Under the pieces are notes generated by a model, which searched no databases, had not been told where the DNA came from, and saw only the letters and a list, made by a program, of their open reading frames with translations. The position numbers were made by a program, and so were the translations under genes. From Sphagnum compactum (taxonomy: Eukaryota; Bryophyta; Sphagnopsida; Sphagnales): a stretch of DNA of 64,000 bases. This document shows, one piece after another, positions 24,079-36,060 of the stretch (positions are counted from its first letter, which is position 1; the number at the start of each line of letters is the position of its first letter). Location of the stretch: contig OZ234501.1 in NCBI GenBank assembly GCA_965153455.1, positions 3,968,001 through 4,032,000 of the forward strand, given 5' to 3'.

Positions 24079-24890
24079 AATTATCCTAGGGTTTGCAGAG
24101 ATCTTATAATGGTGGGTGTTGCCTCAAGCTGGCAGAGTGCAAATCTGTGGCAAGACTGTGCAATACGGGAGTGTACCAGGAGACCCTCATCATCACTAGC
24201 AGCATGGTGTTTTCATGTGTAAGGAGTTCGAGGTTTATATGTTGTGTGCTGGATTACTGCACAAATAATTTTGGGCTCAAGCTGCATACATCCAGATATA
24301 GCATTATGGCTTTCAGAACCTCAAAAAGTCTCCACAGCTTGCAGATTCTGTGTGGGTGGAGGAGGAGATCTGGGCCTTTAAAACAGGATGTAAGATATTG
24401 CAACTGAGGAATAGAGACTGGGCAGGCCAAGTCCATGGGCTCAGGGAGCTCTGGGTATGAGGAGGAGCAATCGCTGACTTAAGGTACTAGTGTGTTTTGT
24501 CCACGCTTCTCTTGTTGGGTTCTTTTCTGTCAAGGCTTAGTACTGGAATGAGTACAGCTGTGACTTGTGTTGCTCCAGAGCACAATTATCTCTGTAGGCC
24601 AGATCTGCACTAATTCTTGTTGTGCTTATTTGGGGTTTGGCTAGAATTTACTAGTTAGTTTCCATGTTAAATGTTTTTGTGGACTTTTTTCCTCTTCAGT
24701 TTTCCAGATACATTGCTATTGAAAATCACAGAACATTAATGCAAATGCCACTGTCATTGAAACCAGCCCTCAAATTTGTTTTCCTCAGTTTTTTAGGACT
24801 GGGTCCGCTCTTTTTGTGGTTGGTGCTAGGGCATTACACCTGAAATGTCTGCAACCTTGTTATTGGGTTGATTCTCAATTCTATTGAATT
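24079..24890 (+). other. 3' flank of the ABA-receptor gene
   Basis: Probably contains the 3' untranslated region. GC content is still intermediate. No second gene is recognised, and open frames here (24093-24407 plus, 24254-24436 minus) show no motif. No clear AATAAA can be singled out as the used signal. Confidence 0.35.
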
Positions 24891-24897
24891 CAAGTTA

Positions 24898-25325
24898 ATG
24901 TCTCTTTCCATTAGGCCTGCTGTGATCACAGTTACACACAGTAGACTGTGATCACAGCAGCCTAATGGAAAGCCACTGAAATGGAGTCCTATTTTTTGCT
25001 GCATGGACATAAACTTTCCATTGGAGAGTTGCAACTGGACTGAAAATCTGTAGGTAATGGATGTTAGGAACATTGGGAACATTTCATTTGTAAGGAACTT
25101 TGTAGACTACTGATAGGAATAGATGATCCCGAAGGAAAGGATGATAAGTGTCAACTGGTGATGATTCATGGGTTGAATCACAGCTCACAGAGCTCTCCAT
25201 TTGGTCAATGCTTGACCTGTAGAGCTGTGAGGTGACTGTGAGCACAGCTAGATGGAACAAATGTAATGAAAAGCTGCTATTGGTGCAAAATCTGTGATCA
25301 CACCAGCCTCTATTTGAAAGGGACC
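24898..25325. mobile_element. MITE copy 1 (TIR 'TCTTTCCATTAGGC')
   Basis: Begins GTCTCTTTCCATTAGGCC and ends ACCAGCCTCTATTTGAAAGGGAC, whose complement resembles the start. The first ~75 bp are themselves a palindrome: TTTCCATTAGGC is answered by CAGCCTAATGGAAAG at about 24956. Inner words (GGTCAATGCTTGAC, GTGAGCACAGCTAG) recur in the copy at 51.99-52.36 kb. No coding capacity. The target duplication is not clear. Confidence 0.7.
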
Positions 25326-27430
25326 CTTACTAGTAATATTACGATACATTTGTATGACTGTCTTCCCCAGAAGGAACAACAGGCTTGCTATGTTTTACTT
25401 TTTTGACTTGCTGAGGATGGCAATGTGATTGTGTGGTACAGTGGCCAGTCTTGAAATTGTTTGGTATTCAGCTTGATTTGTATTTCTTACTTTTTCGTAT
25501 TTCTGTAATTGCAGGGCTGGAGCAGACCCCCAGTTCAGGACAGAGTACAGTAATTTCCAGGGTTCATCAGCTGGTGTTGCTTGCTGACCTGCCTTCTTTC
25601 TTTCGGTTTGGCCGGAACTGACATAACAATTACCTAAATTGTTATTGTGTAGTTTCCTCTGCAACTGCATAGAAATGATCTGCCTTCTCACACATTCTAA
25701 GTGCATCATAGTTTTTTAGGGAGGCTTTTTTGGCCTTGGTTGCAAGCTATGGGAAACCTTAAGCAAGGTTTATCTTCACTGAGGCTGATTAGTCATGAGA
25801 CTTTAAAATACAAAGTATCAGTTGTGTATTGATTTTTCTCATCCATTATATACTTATCTACACTCACCTAAAGGAGCTGATGAAGTCAGGGGGTCATAAT
25901 GGTAGCTAGTCACTGCCATTCCTGATGAAGGTGATAATCTTCATCAGAAGGTTATGACTGCCCTTGCTCATGTTGTTATGACTGCACTCATTCTTGTGGT
26001 TTGGTTTTGTTTGAACTGATGCAAACAGCTACCTCAGAAAGTTTTCACTGCAGTTAGTCATAGATTTGATTTTACTCATCAAGTTGGTGTTTGGCATTTC
26101 CATGATGCAAAGAGTCCAATTGCTTACCAAGTCTCCTTAACTGGTTGCAAAATCTTTTCATCGTCTAAAACATTGCTTTCATCAGGCAAGGAAAATATTG
26201 TGAGTGGTCGAAGACTTGGCAAACAATCATGGGGGAATGGAAATAGTTTGTGTAGGTAGCTGTGCCATGAACGGTTGTAGTATGACCCATTTCTTCATTC
26301 AGGCTATCCGTATGCACTGGGTTGTGGACTGGATACAAGAACTATAGTAAGGCATGGAACTGAAGTTGGGTTTGCCCCATATACCATCATGGAAACATAA
26401 AGACCTTGCAGATTTCTCCTGTGTAGTTGGACATTTTGTTTCAGGGTGAATTTTGCCTGTGCAGGAATCATGGGCATTATGTTTTTTGAAAAGCCCACCA
26501 ACATTCCTGTGGGGTGGGCTGTACCTTTTGTGTAATGCCCCACTTAGCTCCCTGCTATTCCTGTTGCCTCTTTCACTATGCAGTCTTTACATGCACTAAA
26601 GCCATCAGGTGAGGGGCATTACTGGATTTGGACGACGCTCAACTCCACCTTGCGTGGCCATTATGCTGTAAGTTGTAGGTAAAGCCTTTGCCCTTGGGCT
26701 TTCTCTACCACTTACAGCATGGTCTGTTAGTCACAAGAGAATTCAGTGAATGGATTGCGAATTTGACTCTACCAAACAGTTGCTCATGTGAAATTACACA
26801 AATTGCTCACTGGACGCATCTTGAGATGCGAATTGTGGAGTTGTCTTCAGAGTTGCTATCTTCTGTCAGGATCTCTTGATGTCCATACCCACACTTCCCT
26901 GCAAACACAGACAATCTACACTAAGGCTGTCAAATAGACCTGCTTCCAAAACCTTTGATGTGGAAGAAAACAAGTAGTGGCCATAAAACAATCTGATTTC
27001 ATTTGACTATGAGACTCAGATGAAGAGCTCAAAATGATGAATTAGGATTGCAGTTCGTTTCTAAGCATGAAATCCACTCGTTCAAAACAGACAACCAGCT
27101 TATCCTGTACCTGCCTTTTTTCCTAAGATGAAGTGCACTTTGGATTGACATGGTTTTTGGGAAAGCACCAGATACTACTCTGTACTGATTCTCATCTGCA
27201 TCAAAAGGGCATATGAAGCACACTTGTTGCCCCCGTCAATGGCCTATGCTTGTACTGATGACTTACTGCTGTGATAGTCAGTTGCCTACAAGGCTGGAAG
27301 ACTCCTGCTTGAAGTTGATGAATCATGGCCCCATACGCCTGTGCATCTTGGCTTCAAGTGGACACAGGGCTTGTGAAGCTCAGGTCAGGCAACCGGGCTG
27401 CACTAGGGGTGCAGCTAGGTCATGAGCCAT
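25326..27430. other. Unassigned stretch with dispersed repeats
   Basis: Segment 25890-26040 is collinear with 53430-53570, and 25605-25635 matches 53533-53562, so a dispersed repeat is present. A plus-strand frame at 26688-26879 includes ITQIAHWTHLEMRIVELSSE, which looks protein-like and amphipathic, but I do not recognise it and see no exon signals that would link it to a gene. A hairpin lies at 26658-26722. No gene is called. Confidence 0.4.
26658..26722. repeat. Compact hairpin, arms ~26 bp, loop ~10 nt
   Basis: CCATTATGCTGTAAGTTG ... GGTAAAGCC pairs with GGCTTTCTCTACC ... ACTTACAGCATGG. There are only two single mismatches and a short bulge across 26-28 bp, around a loop of about ten bases. 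It could be a small MITE, a transcript terminator-like stem or a precursor-like RNA hairpin; the sequence does not decide. Confidence 0.6.
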
Positions 27431-28029
27431 GAGGTAAACGTTGGCTCATGGTTTGGTATTATTTCATCTTTCATCATCTATTACATTCATCAACATTCAT
27501 TCAGTATTTTCATCCACATTCACCCATGGTCAATCTATTGATCCCAAATGTGATCTAAAAGCATAATGAAAAGATACAAATACAGCCAAAGCTTTTTGGA
27601 AATGAGCTCCACAAAGGTTTACCATTACCATTTATTGCCACATGGAAAAACTCACAAGGCCTCTAACACACTACCCAATTGAATGATATAATTTTTTTTT
27701 TAATAAATAAATTTCAGTCAATCATTTGCATTCTCTCACTTTACAAAACCACCATCAAGAATGTGGTCAACCCCTTAGTGAATAGGGACAAATTACTAAC
27801 AAACAAGTGAATTCACTAATTGCTAACCAAATTCATTAATAGTTTGCTCATTAGGCTTGTACTCCTAGTTCATAGCTAAGTTAGGCTAAGCTAGTTCCTT
27901 AGGCACCTAAAAACTAGGCTAGGCTAGGTTAATTTACACCACCTAAGTTAACCAAGCCACCTAACTTAAACTAAAAACCTAGCTCACTTAGCCCATCAAC
28001 TTAAACTACAAATGTGAAAGTTTGAACTT

Positions 28030-28095
28030 ATCACCTTCCCATTACCATGCTTAAAGATCAAGTTCTTAACCATCAGACCACTATTCAAATAAGTG
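28030..28095 (-). repeat. tRNA-like module 3
   Basis: The minus strand reads AGTGGTCTGATGGTTAAGAA ... ATAAGTTCAAACTTTC, with A-box- and B-box-like words at tRNA spacing, inside CACTA relic B1. A module in the same orientation and relative place occurs in the element at 58526 (58938-58997). Confidence 0.45.
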
Positions 28096-28129
28096 AAATT
28101 ATTTGTCACCATGTATTATTATGCACATT

Positions 28130-29700
28130 CTTTCCCTAGCCTACTTAGGTATCTTTCTTACCTATGTTGCCTTATTACCTTACCTTACATACCTAATGTA
28201 GCTTAGGATATTAATAGACTACTTTAGGCTATTCTTAAACTAGTGTAGCTTACTCAAGGCTATGTGTAAGCTACCATAAGCTAGGTTCCTAAACTATTCT
28301 TAAGTTAGTGTAAGTTATTCAAAATTATGTGGATGCTACCATAGGTTAGTTAGTATAAATTACTATAGGTTATTATAAGACTAATGTAAGCTCCATAAGT
28401 TAGGTTCTTAGGATAGTACTCAATTATTATTAGGTTAGTGTAAATTACCAAAAGCTGGTTTTTTAGGGTAATCTTCAATTATTATTAAGTTAATGTAAGC
28501 TACCTTAAGCTATTCCTAAGTTATGTGTAGGCTACCATAAGGTAGGTTCCTAAGGTAGTCCTCAATTATTATTAGGCTAATGTAGACTACTTTAAACTAT
28601 TCTTAGGTTATGTGTAAGCTACGATAAGCTAGGTTCCTACATTAATCCTAGGCCATTCCTAAGTTACTATAGGGTATTTTAAGCTATTCCTAACTATCAT
28701 AGGCTAGGTTTTTAGGTTAGTTGTAAACTATTCCTAAGCTAGTGTAAGCTAGCCTAGGCTATATTTAGGGTACCATAAGGTAATAATAGGTTATTCTTAT
28801 GCTACTATATACACAGGTTATTTAAACTATTCCCCCACCTTGAATTATTTTAGGTTATTCTACCTTAGGTTATTTTAAACTATTATACCCTAAATTATTT
28901 TTGATTATTTAAAATAAATCCAATTTAAATTATCCTAAGTTATTCCACCTTAGGTTATGTTTTAATATTTAAATCAATTCCACTTTAAAATATTTTACAT
29001 TATTTTCAATTATTTAAGGTTATTCTAGCCTTGATTATTATTAATTATTTAAATTATTCCACCCTTGGTTATTCTAAATTATTTTACCCTAAGTTATTAC
29101 CAAATATTCTAGGCTATTCCACCTTAGGTTATTTTAGGTTATTTTAGGTTAGTTCTTAATTATTTTAAATTATTCAACCCTAAGTTTTTTTTGCTATTCT
29201 AGGTTAATTCTCAATTATTCTAGGCTATTCCACCTTAAGTTATTTTTAGTTATTTTAAGTTAGTTCTCAATTATTTTAGGTTATTCCACCCTAGGTTATT
29301 TTTGGTTATTCTAAGTTTTTTTCAATTATTTTAGGTTATTCAACTTTAGGTTATTTTTTACTATTCTAGGTTAGTTTTCAATTATTTTAGATTATTCAAC
29401 CCTAGGTTATTATATTTTACTATAAGAAAATTTAAGTTGTTTTATCTTATATTATTTTAGGCCATTATAACTTAGGGTAAAACAAAGTTGAATATTAATG
29501 GTAATAAAATAACAACATCAATAGTTTAGGGTATAGACCATAATAATTTAAAATATAACTTAGAATAACTTAAATTATAACCTAGATAGAATAATTTACA
29601 ATAATTTCAAATAGGCTAAATATAACTTGTAATAGCTTATATTAAATAATGTATAGCCTAAAATAACTTAGGGTGGGTCCAAATTTTTTAAGTGTACCAA
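28130..29700. repeat. Degenerate 'TTAGGTTATTTTAGG' array with internal strand switch
   Basis: Hundreds of bases of drifted copies of TAGGTTATTCTAGG and TTATTCCACCTTAGG. At about 29450-29480 the sense flips to its complement (AATAACTTAGGG, AATAATTTA). The array fills the interior of the CACTA relic. Confidence 0.75.
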
Positions 29701-30205
29701 AACCATGACATAGTGTCACCATTTGTTATATTACCTAGTCCTTTTCTACCATGTAAAAACACATTTATAGATGATTATGATGGAATTTTGAATTGTAGTG
29801 GTTTAAAATATGGTATTTATGAAATATTTGACATTTTTTAATTCATTAATTTTGATGGGGATCAAAATATAGGGGAAAAAAAAATTGTGGTAAGGACTAA
29901 GCCCTTTTTGTGCTTGGTGGTACACCTTAATGGATATTCACTAAGGTATAATTAATAATCTAAAATATAGTTTAAAATAATGTAAGGTAAAATAATTAAA
30001 TTATTTATTTATTATATTGAATTGCTTCAATTAGTAGTGAATTATGTCAACTAATAATGAAACATGACGATAACATAATTATCCTATAGTGACATAATTT
30101 TAGCCAAGGTGAAGTGACTAAGGTGGGGTGAATTTATTTCACTTTTAAAGGTCCATAATAATTTAGGCTAATGAACTATGCCCCACTTTTATATTAATGA
30201 TTTTA

Positions 30206-30900
30206 TGAAAATTATTAATTATGATTCATATGGTGATGCAAGGAATTTTAACAAGTATTATGCATAACACATATTTGTATGTGATATGCATCTTATTGAA
30301 AAGTAGTTTACTTTGCATATATTTATAAAAAATTGTTAGATATGTTACAAAATTCACTTTGATTATATAATTATCAAAATTTTCTTCATTAACTTTGTAG
30401 TCTTTTGATGATTATATTTTTTGGTGATTACAATTGAATAAAACTATAGTTTCTCATCACATATTACCTTTACACACCCCTATATTTTTGTCATTTTTGA
30501 ATTGATTATCATGATTATTTACTACATTAGATTTTGCACAATGCACAATGCTACATTTATATTATATAACTCAAATATTTTTGCTAATTATAATTATCAA
30601 CAAGAAGGGTTATGGTATAATGTTTGGCTATTTTGTGTTTATGATTTCATTTAGCATATCATGAAAGTTACATGTTCTAATCAATGTTACCATTTATATT
30701 ACAATTTGATTGGTACATCTATGAAATAATTCTAATAAACTGTAGAATCAATGCCAATATTTTCAGCATTTCTTATGATTTTCAAGATTGTTATTAAAAA
30801 ATAAATTTTCCATTTCTTCCCAAATGTCAAATAGAAGCATGGAAAATATTTGAATGGATGTAACATCTCATTAATGACAAAATAAAATTTTTATTTCAGT
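30206..30900. other. AT-rich stretch, nothing recognised
   Basis: Between two transposon relics. No gene, repeat or motif supported. Confidence 0.4.
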
Positions 30901-31997
30901 AATTGATTATAATCATTAACTGACTAATAGCTATTAAATAATAGGTATAAATTTGAAATAGCAAAGGTTAAATTGCATATGTATTATTTGAATAATTATT
31001 ATAATATGGTAATATATAATATTTGATTACTTACAATAAGAATATTAATATAATTTGTATCTAGCTTAGTTTAACTACTTATTATTATTGCATATATTAT
31101 TAAATCACTTGTTATACTTGTTATGATTTATTATAAAAATTTTAATTTTAAATAAATATAAAATAAATATAAAATAATACACTAGTCCTTTGAAAAGAAT
31201 TTTAATAATTATATAATAATATATTAGGTTTTTAAATTAATTATTTCAGAAATTAGCATAAATAATATAATATAATGTAATATAATATAACAATTTTAAT
31301 AATAATACCACCATTAGGGATTATTTTTTAAATTTCACTAATTATATTATTATTTTTCCTATCATATTAATATATCATCATCATCATGTAATAAAATAAT
31401 ATTATTTAAAAATTTTAGTCAAAGATAATATTAAAAATTAAAAATTATTATTATAAGGAAATTAATAACATAATATAAATAATAAATGCCATTTATAAAA
31501 AATTTAGGAAGTATAATAAGATAGTTTGGATAAACTTATAATATGGGCACAATATATTTAGTAAATATCTTAGATAAAATTTTAATATACTTAAAAAACA
31601 CATAATGTAATTATAATATTGAGGTGATTTATGCTAACAATAATACTTGAATACACATGTAATATGGTAGTTCATATACATTCAAAATATGGATTTGTAA
31701 ATCCTAATATACCCAATTATGCCTTTAAAACAAACAAAATACACCTTTGTATGTTCACAAGGCTATAATTATATTGGTCACATTTGCAATTAATAGGACA
31801 TAAATTGTTCTTTTTGAATGAAAACCAAATTAGGTGTTATAAATATGGAAGGATGCAAATCAAAATAGTTGCAATGTAATCGTGAATATGACCAACACAA
31901 GAAATAGTTGCAAAAATGTCCAAAGGTAGTCATAAATGATTAATAGTTGCACGTAATCACAAAGAAACTGGTTACATTTTGGCCAATTTCTACTCTT
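30900..31997. mobile_element. Right half of a CACTA family 1 element (relic)
   Basis: Collinear with about 2050-3050 of copy A, including GTTTGGATAAACTTATAATA (31529; 2583 in copy A) and the end zone GGTTACATTTTGGCCAATTTC. The terminal CTAGTAGTG of copy A is replaced by CTACTCTTGA, so the end is degraded. No left end was found nearby. Confidence 0.7.
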
Positions 31998-34900
31998 GAA
32001 CATTACAAAATTCTTTGTGTGATGGAAAAGAAGGTAAAGTTTCTTGGTTGTCAATTTGATTTTCTTATACAACTATTGCATTGAAAGGGGTAATGAAAGG
32101 CTTGGTTTCTACCCACATCTTATGTCTTATGCAAAGGATGTACAGACATAACTAAACCAACAAACCATCATTACTTGTGTGGTTTGCATTTGCCCATTTC
32201 CTCTTTAAAATGTTATTATTTGTAGTTGTGGCATTGGTATCACCCATGGTGTGCTATTATATGGTTCAAATTTGTTAATAGTTGCAAGGACCAACTATGT
32301 GAAGGTCTTGTTCATCTAGAATGATTCAAGAGCTTTGGATTTGGAGAGCCAACTACTAAGTTGGAGGAAAAGGTTATAGACATGGATTGTGAAATGGTTT
32401 AGCAAATAGTTATCAAGCAAAGGAGAGTTTTGCATAGACAAACTGTCTTATTATTGGTAATTTTCCACATCCAATGTACTCCTTTATATTTTGATGTACT
32501 TTAGGTTTCTATATTTTATTTGTTTCTTGAAATACATGATGAGGTAGATGTACCATATTATGTACAAACAATGGAAAATATAGATAAAATAATTAGGAGT
32601 ATGGACTTACTTTATTCCTAGGTACATCCTTGACATTGTTGTAGGTGGAGTTTATACATTGCATTTTTAGAATATAGTAATATTGAATAATATATTTGTT
32701 ATAAATAGTTCATCACTTTGTATTGATGTTGTATTTTCTTAAACTTACATATATTTTGAGTACAATAGGTGTCATCCATAATATTTGACTATATTATGAT
32801 CTAGTATGCATTTGTATTTATAATGTTGTTACATGGTATACCAAAGTGATAATACTAAGGATCTTACCCTCATACTAAATTTTTGTCTACATAATGTCAT
32901 AAGTATTTAAGTTGTACAAATCATAGTGGGTGGTGATGCATTATGCTTTGAACATACTTTTAAGATTGTATGTTATACACTAGTTTGACAAGTTGTACTG
33001 TGATGTTAATGTTTTTTGTTTTATTGTGAAACCTGCAATTTACATTGAATATCATGTGGATACTAGATGTAATTGGTTAGTCCAATCAATACTATTGTTT
33101 GTAGAATTAGTCAATCATTGAACATTATGCATTCTATTTTTTAACTATGTTGCATGTCTTTGTATTTGTGTATGCACATGATCATTTCAGAAAATGTTCC
33201 ATGAACCATCACTACATGTACTAGAAATTACAATGTCGGTGAATCTAACGCAATAGGTGTGCCACTTGAAATTCCAACAATTAAACAATCTTGAGCTATG
33301 AAGGTACACTCGTTGATGAACATAAGGAACGTGTGGGATAGACCCCTTTTAAAGTGGCAACCCATGAGTCATTGATCACATCTAGCCTTATTCGAACTAG
33401 CCCTCAAGAAGAAGCTACATTGAAGTTGAGTTTTCTTTCAAACCTATTAAACAAATTAGATGCAGTGGTAAATAAATTTGTTCCCAATAAACCAACTACA
33501 CTAACAAGTTGAAAGTCATGAACGGGGTCAAAATCCTAGGGTAACTCCTCTACAAATGAAGTAGCTAGTGCATATTTTAATGTTATTAATGGGTCAAGTG
33601 ATTTGAACACTAAAGGAAACCATAACAAAATAATTGTAGTGATTGAGGACCCTAGTTTCTAGCAACATTTTTAGCTCGATAATTGTCACATTGCCTATTA
33701 CAAAAGGACACACAAAGAATCCATGTGGTGAAAAAATGTTAAGAGGTTTGAAAGTTCTAAAGGCCATGGGATTGGTTTGAATGCAATAGTGTTGAAAGGG
33801 TCAATGGAGTCTAAGGAACAAGTCCTTGAAACAAATGTGAAAAGTAAACATGGAAAGACCATAGGGGAAAAATGCAAATCATCTAGGGTCAAAGGGCTAG
33901 TAGATCACCTTGACTTGTCCAAAGCAAAAATGACCAAAAATATCAATGTTGTTATTAAACTGCTGGATAATCCAAAGAAGGTACATAAAACCTAGGTTTG
34001 TATAAGGACCTAGTTTATGTTAAGTTTATAGTATATCGGATTCAATATATTGTTAGGCTAGCACGGTGGACTTCAAGGTCCATGTGTCTCCATTACAATA
34101 GATGCATGTCAAATGTTATTGTGTTTTGACTTTTTGTTTTAGGTGTAAAATGTTTTTCCATCTATTTTGTACATCATAGTTTGAAATATATGGTCATTGT
34201 TTTCTTTGAACCTTCATCTTGTAGACTACATAGATCTAAACATACAGATAATGTGTGTAATGCACAATAATATATTTTACTCTATATATGACTGTTGTAT
34301 ATTTCATGTAAATGTACATACAATCTTTGTGTGTGTAGTACACAATAAGACATTTAGCTTTGTTTAATATGACTATATACTACATATACTTGTGTATTAC
34401 TTTTAATCTAGTTGAATGATTTGTAGGATATAGCAATTGCTTCATCAACTTGATATCGAGTTATTGGGTTCTTTGAATTGAAGGCCTTGTGATAACAATT
34501 GATTTTTGATAAAAAAATTCTATTTATATGGCCTAACAAAGTAAGGGTCATAGGGTCCACATGTATAACAAAACTAGATTGCAAAATTATAAAAAATACA
34601 TAAATTGGTATTAATAATTGGGATTTAGTAAAAATGGAATCATTGTGACAATGTGGTCAATTGTTTTGTTGGTCTAGACTATAGATTCAAGGGGGTGGAC
34701 TTTGAAACTATCAAGTGAAAAAAAAAATAATTTGAATGTGTTTTCTTTTTATATCTTATGTTGCTTATATTGAAATATTCTCAGAGTTGTATGTTTGCAT
34801 TTGATTGGATGTTGAATGCACAAGATGAGAACATGATAGGGAGTTTTGGGTGATTAGGAATCAATAAAATAATGCAAAATTATAAGGTACATTGAGCTCA

Positions 34901-35040
34901 AACCATTGTCTAATGTTACAAAGCATGAAAGTCAACCAATGATGCATCTTGTCGATTTCTTCATGTTTTATTTGTAGAGGAGGGCCAATATCAATATTTT
35001 TTATGGATAAGGCGAATAGGTTTTTAGTGAGTTCAAAGGT
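31998..35040. other. AT-rich stretch with an unidentified coding-like relic
   Basis: Between about 33290 and 33995 the plus strand, read with a few stops and shifts, gives a continuous protein-like text, including EATLKLSFLSNLLNKLDAVV near 33415. It ends in the open frame 33777-33995, rich in Lys. This looks like the remains of a transposon or retroelement protein, but no family motif is visible. The remainder is AT-rich without features. Confidence 0.3.
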
Positions 35041-35045
35041 ACAAT

Positions 35046-36060
35046 CACTATGAAAAAAGGGTCTTTTGCAATTGGTCTTGCAACTTTATTTTTGAGTTGC
35101 AATGACCATTTGCAACTCATCATATTTTTACACTATGAGTGTTATTGGACAAGTTGCATGAGTTGCAAAATTCTAATTCACCATATATACATTACAACTC
35201 AATTATGACTATATGAAAACAATTCATTTTCAACTATTATGCAACTCCACTACAACTACAATCATAACGTCATGCTAATGTTATTAATTTTCATCCCTCC
35301 ATTAAAATTTGACACATGAGATTATGACAATTTTTGGATCTAATTTTTAAAAAAAATATTGATCTCCATCGTCTATTAAGCGGTGATTCGAAATTATGAC
35401 ACGTGGCATAATAAAAATTGTCACATGGCATATTAATTTTGAAAAAAAATTAAAATAAATATCTATTTAAATAGCTAGTAGTAATTGATACATAGCCATA
35501 GGTAAGTAGGTTGGTAGGTCCTAAGAGCTACATGCCTACACTACATACCTACATACCTACCTACCTATATTGGTAGGTAGAAAAATAAGGCCGATTTATT
35601 TACATAGGTAGGCAAGTAGATAGGAAAGTACAAGATTGATTTAAAGAACTTCAAGATCAATTATTTGAATTAATTAACTTATGAGATAGTTATCTAAATT
35701 AATTAGTCTAATTTAGATAATTATTTTAAAAATAATTTAAAATAATCAATAGTAGATAATCAATTATTTTAATTACCTCAATGAAAAATTATTTGAAACA
35801 ATAAATGTAATTCATCTATTTGGTTAGTTAGTTATTTCAAATAATTAATTATTTGATTATAGATAATTTATTATGAAATTATTAATTATCAAAGTCATAT
35901 AATTAACCATTTATTATTTGAAATTTAAAAAATGTTATTAGGTATTTGAAGTGATTAACAAATTAATTATTTGAATCAAAATGATTTATAATTCATATTA
36001 ATAGTTAATTTTTCAATTTAAATAATTAGTATCTAATAATTATTAAATTATTGAGTAATA
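35046..36060. mobile_element. Left end of a CACTA family 1 element (relic)
   Basis: Starts CACTATGAAAAAAGGGTC, followed by TTGCAACT-rich subterminal sequence. It then has GACACGTGGCATAATAAAAA (copy A has GACACGTGGTGCAATAAAAT at 708) and a TAGGTAGG tract at 35500-35590 in the same relative place as copy A. The matching right end with the AAT duplication was not found, so the right limit given is approximate. Confidence 0.6.

Larger units (their letters stand above)
27735..30205. mobile_element. CACTA-type relic, family 2 (copy B1)
   Basis: The left part (GTCAACCCCTTAGTGAATAGGGAC at about 27768) matches the complete element at 58526 (GTCAACCCCTAGTGAACAGGGAC). The right part (TTTATTTCACTTTTAAAGGTCC to GAACTATGCCCCACTTTTAT, about 30130-30200) matches that element's right end. 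The termini themselves have decayed (CTCACTTTACAAAACC, and ATATTAATG). Both elements carry the same kind of interior array that changes strand sense near its right third. No transposase is present. Confidence 0.7.

Noticed and set aside
28130-29700. CRISPR-like array
   Set aside because: Units are short, drifted and adjacent, without unique spacers, and the context is a plant nuclear genome.
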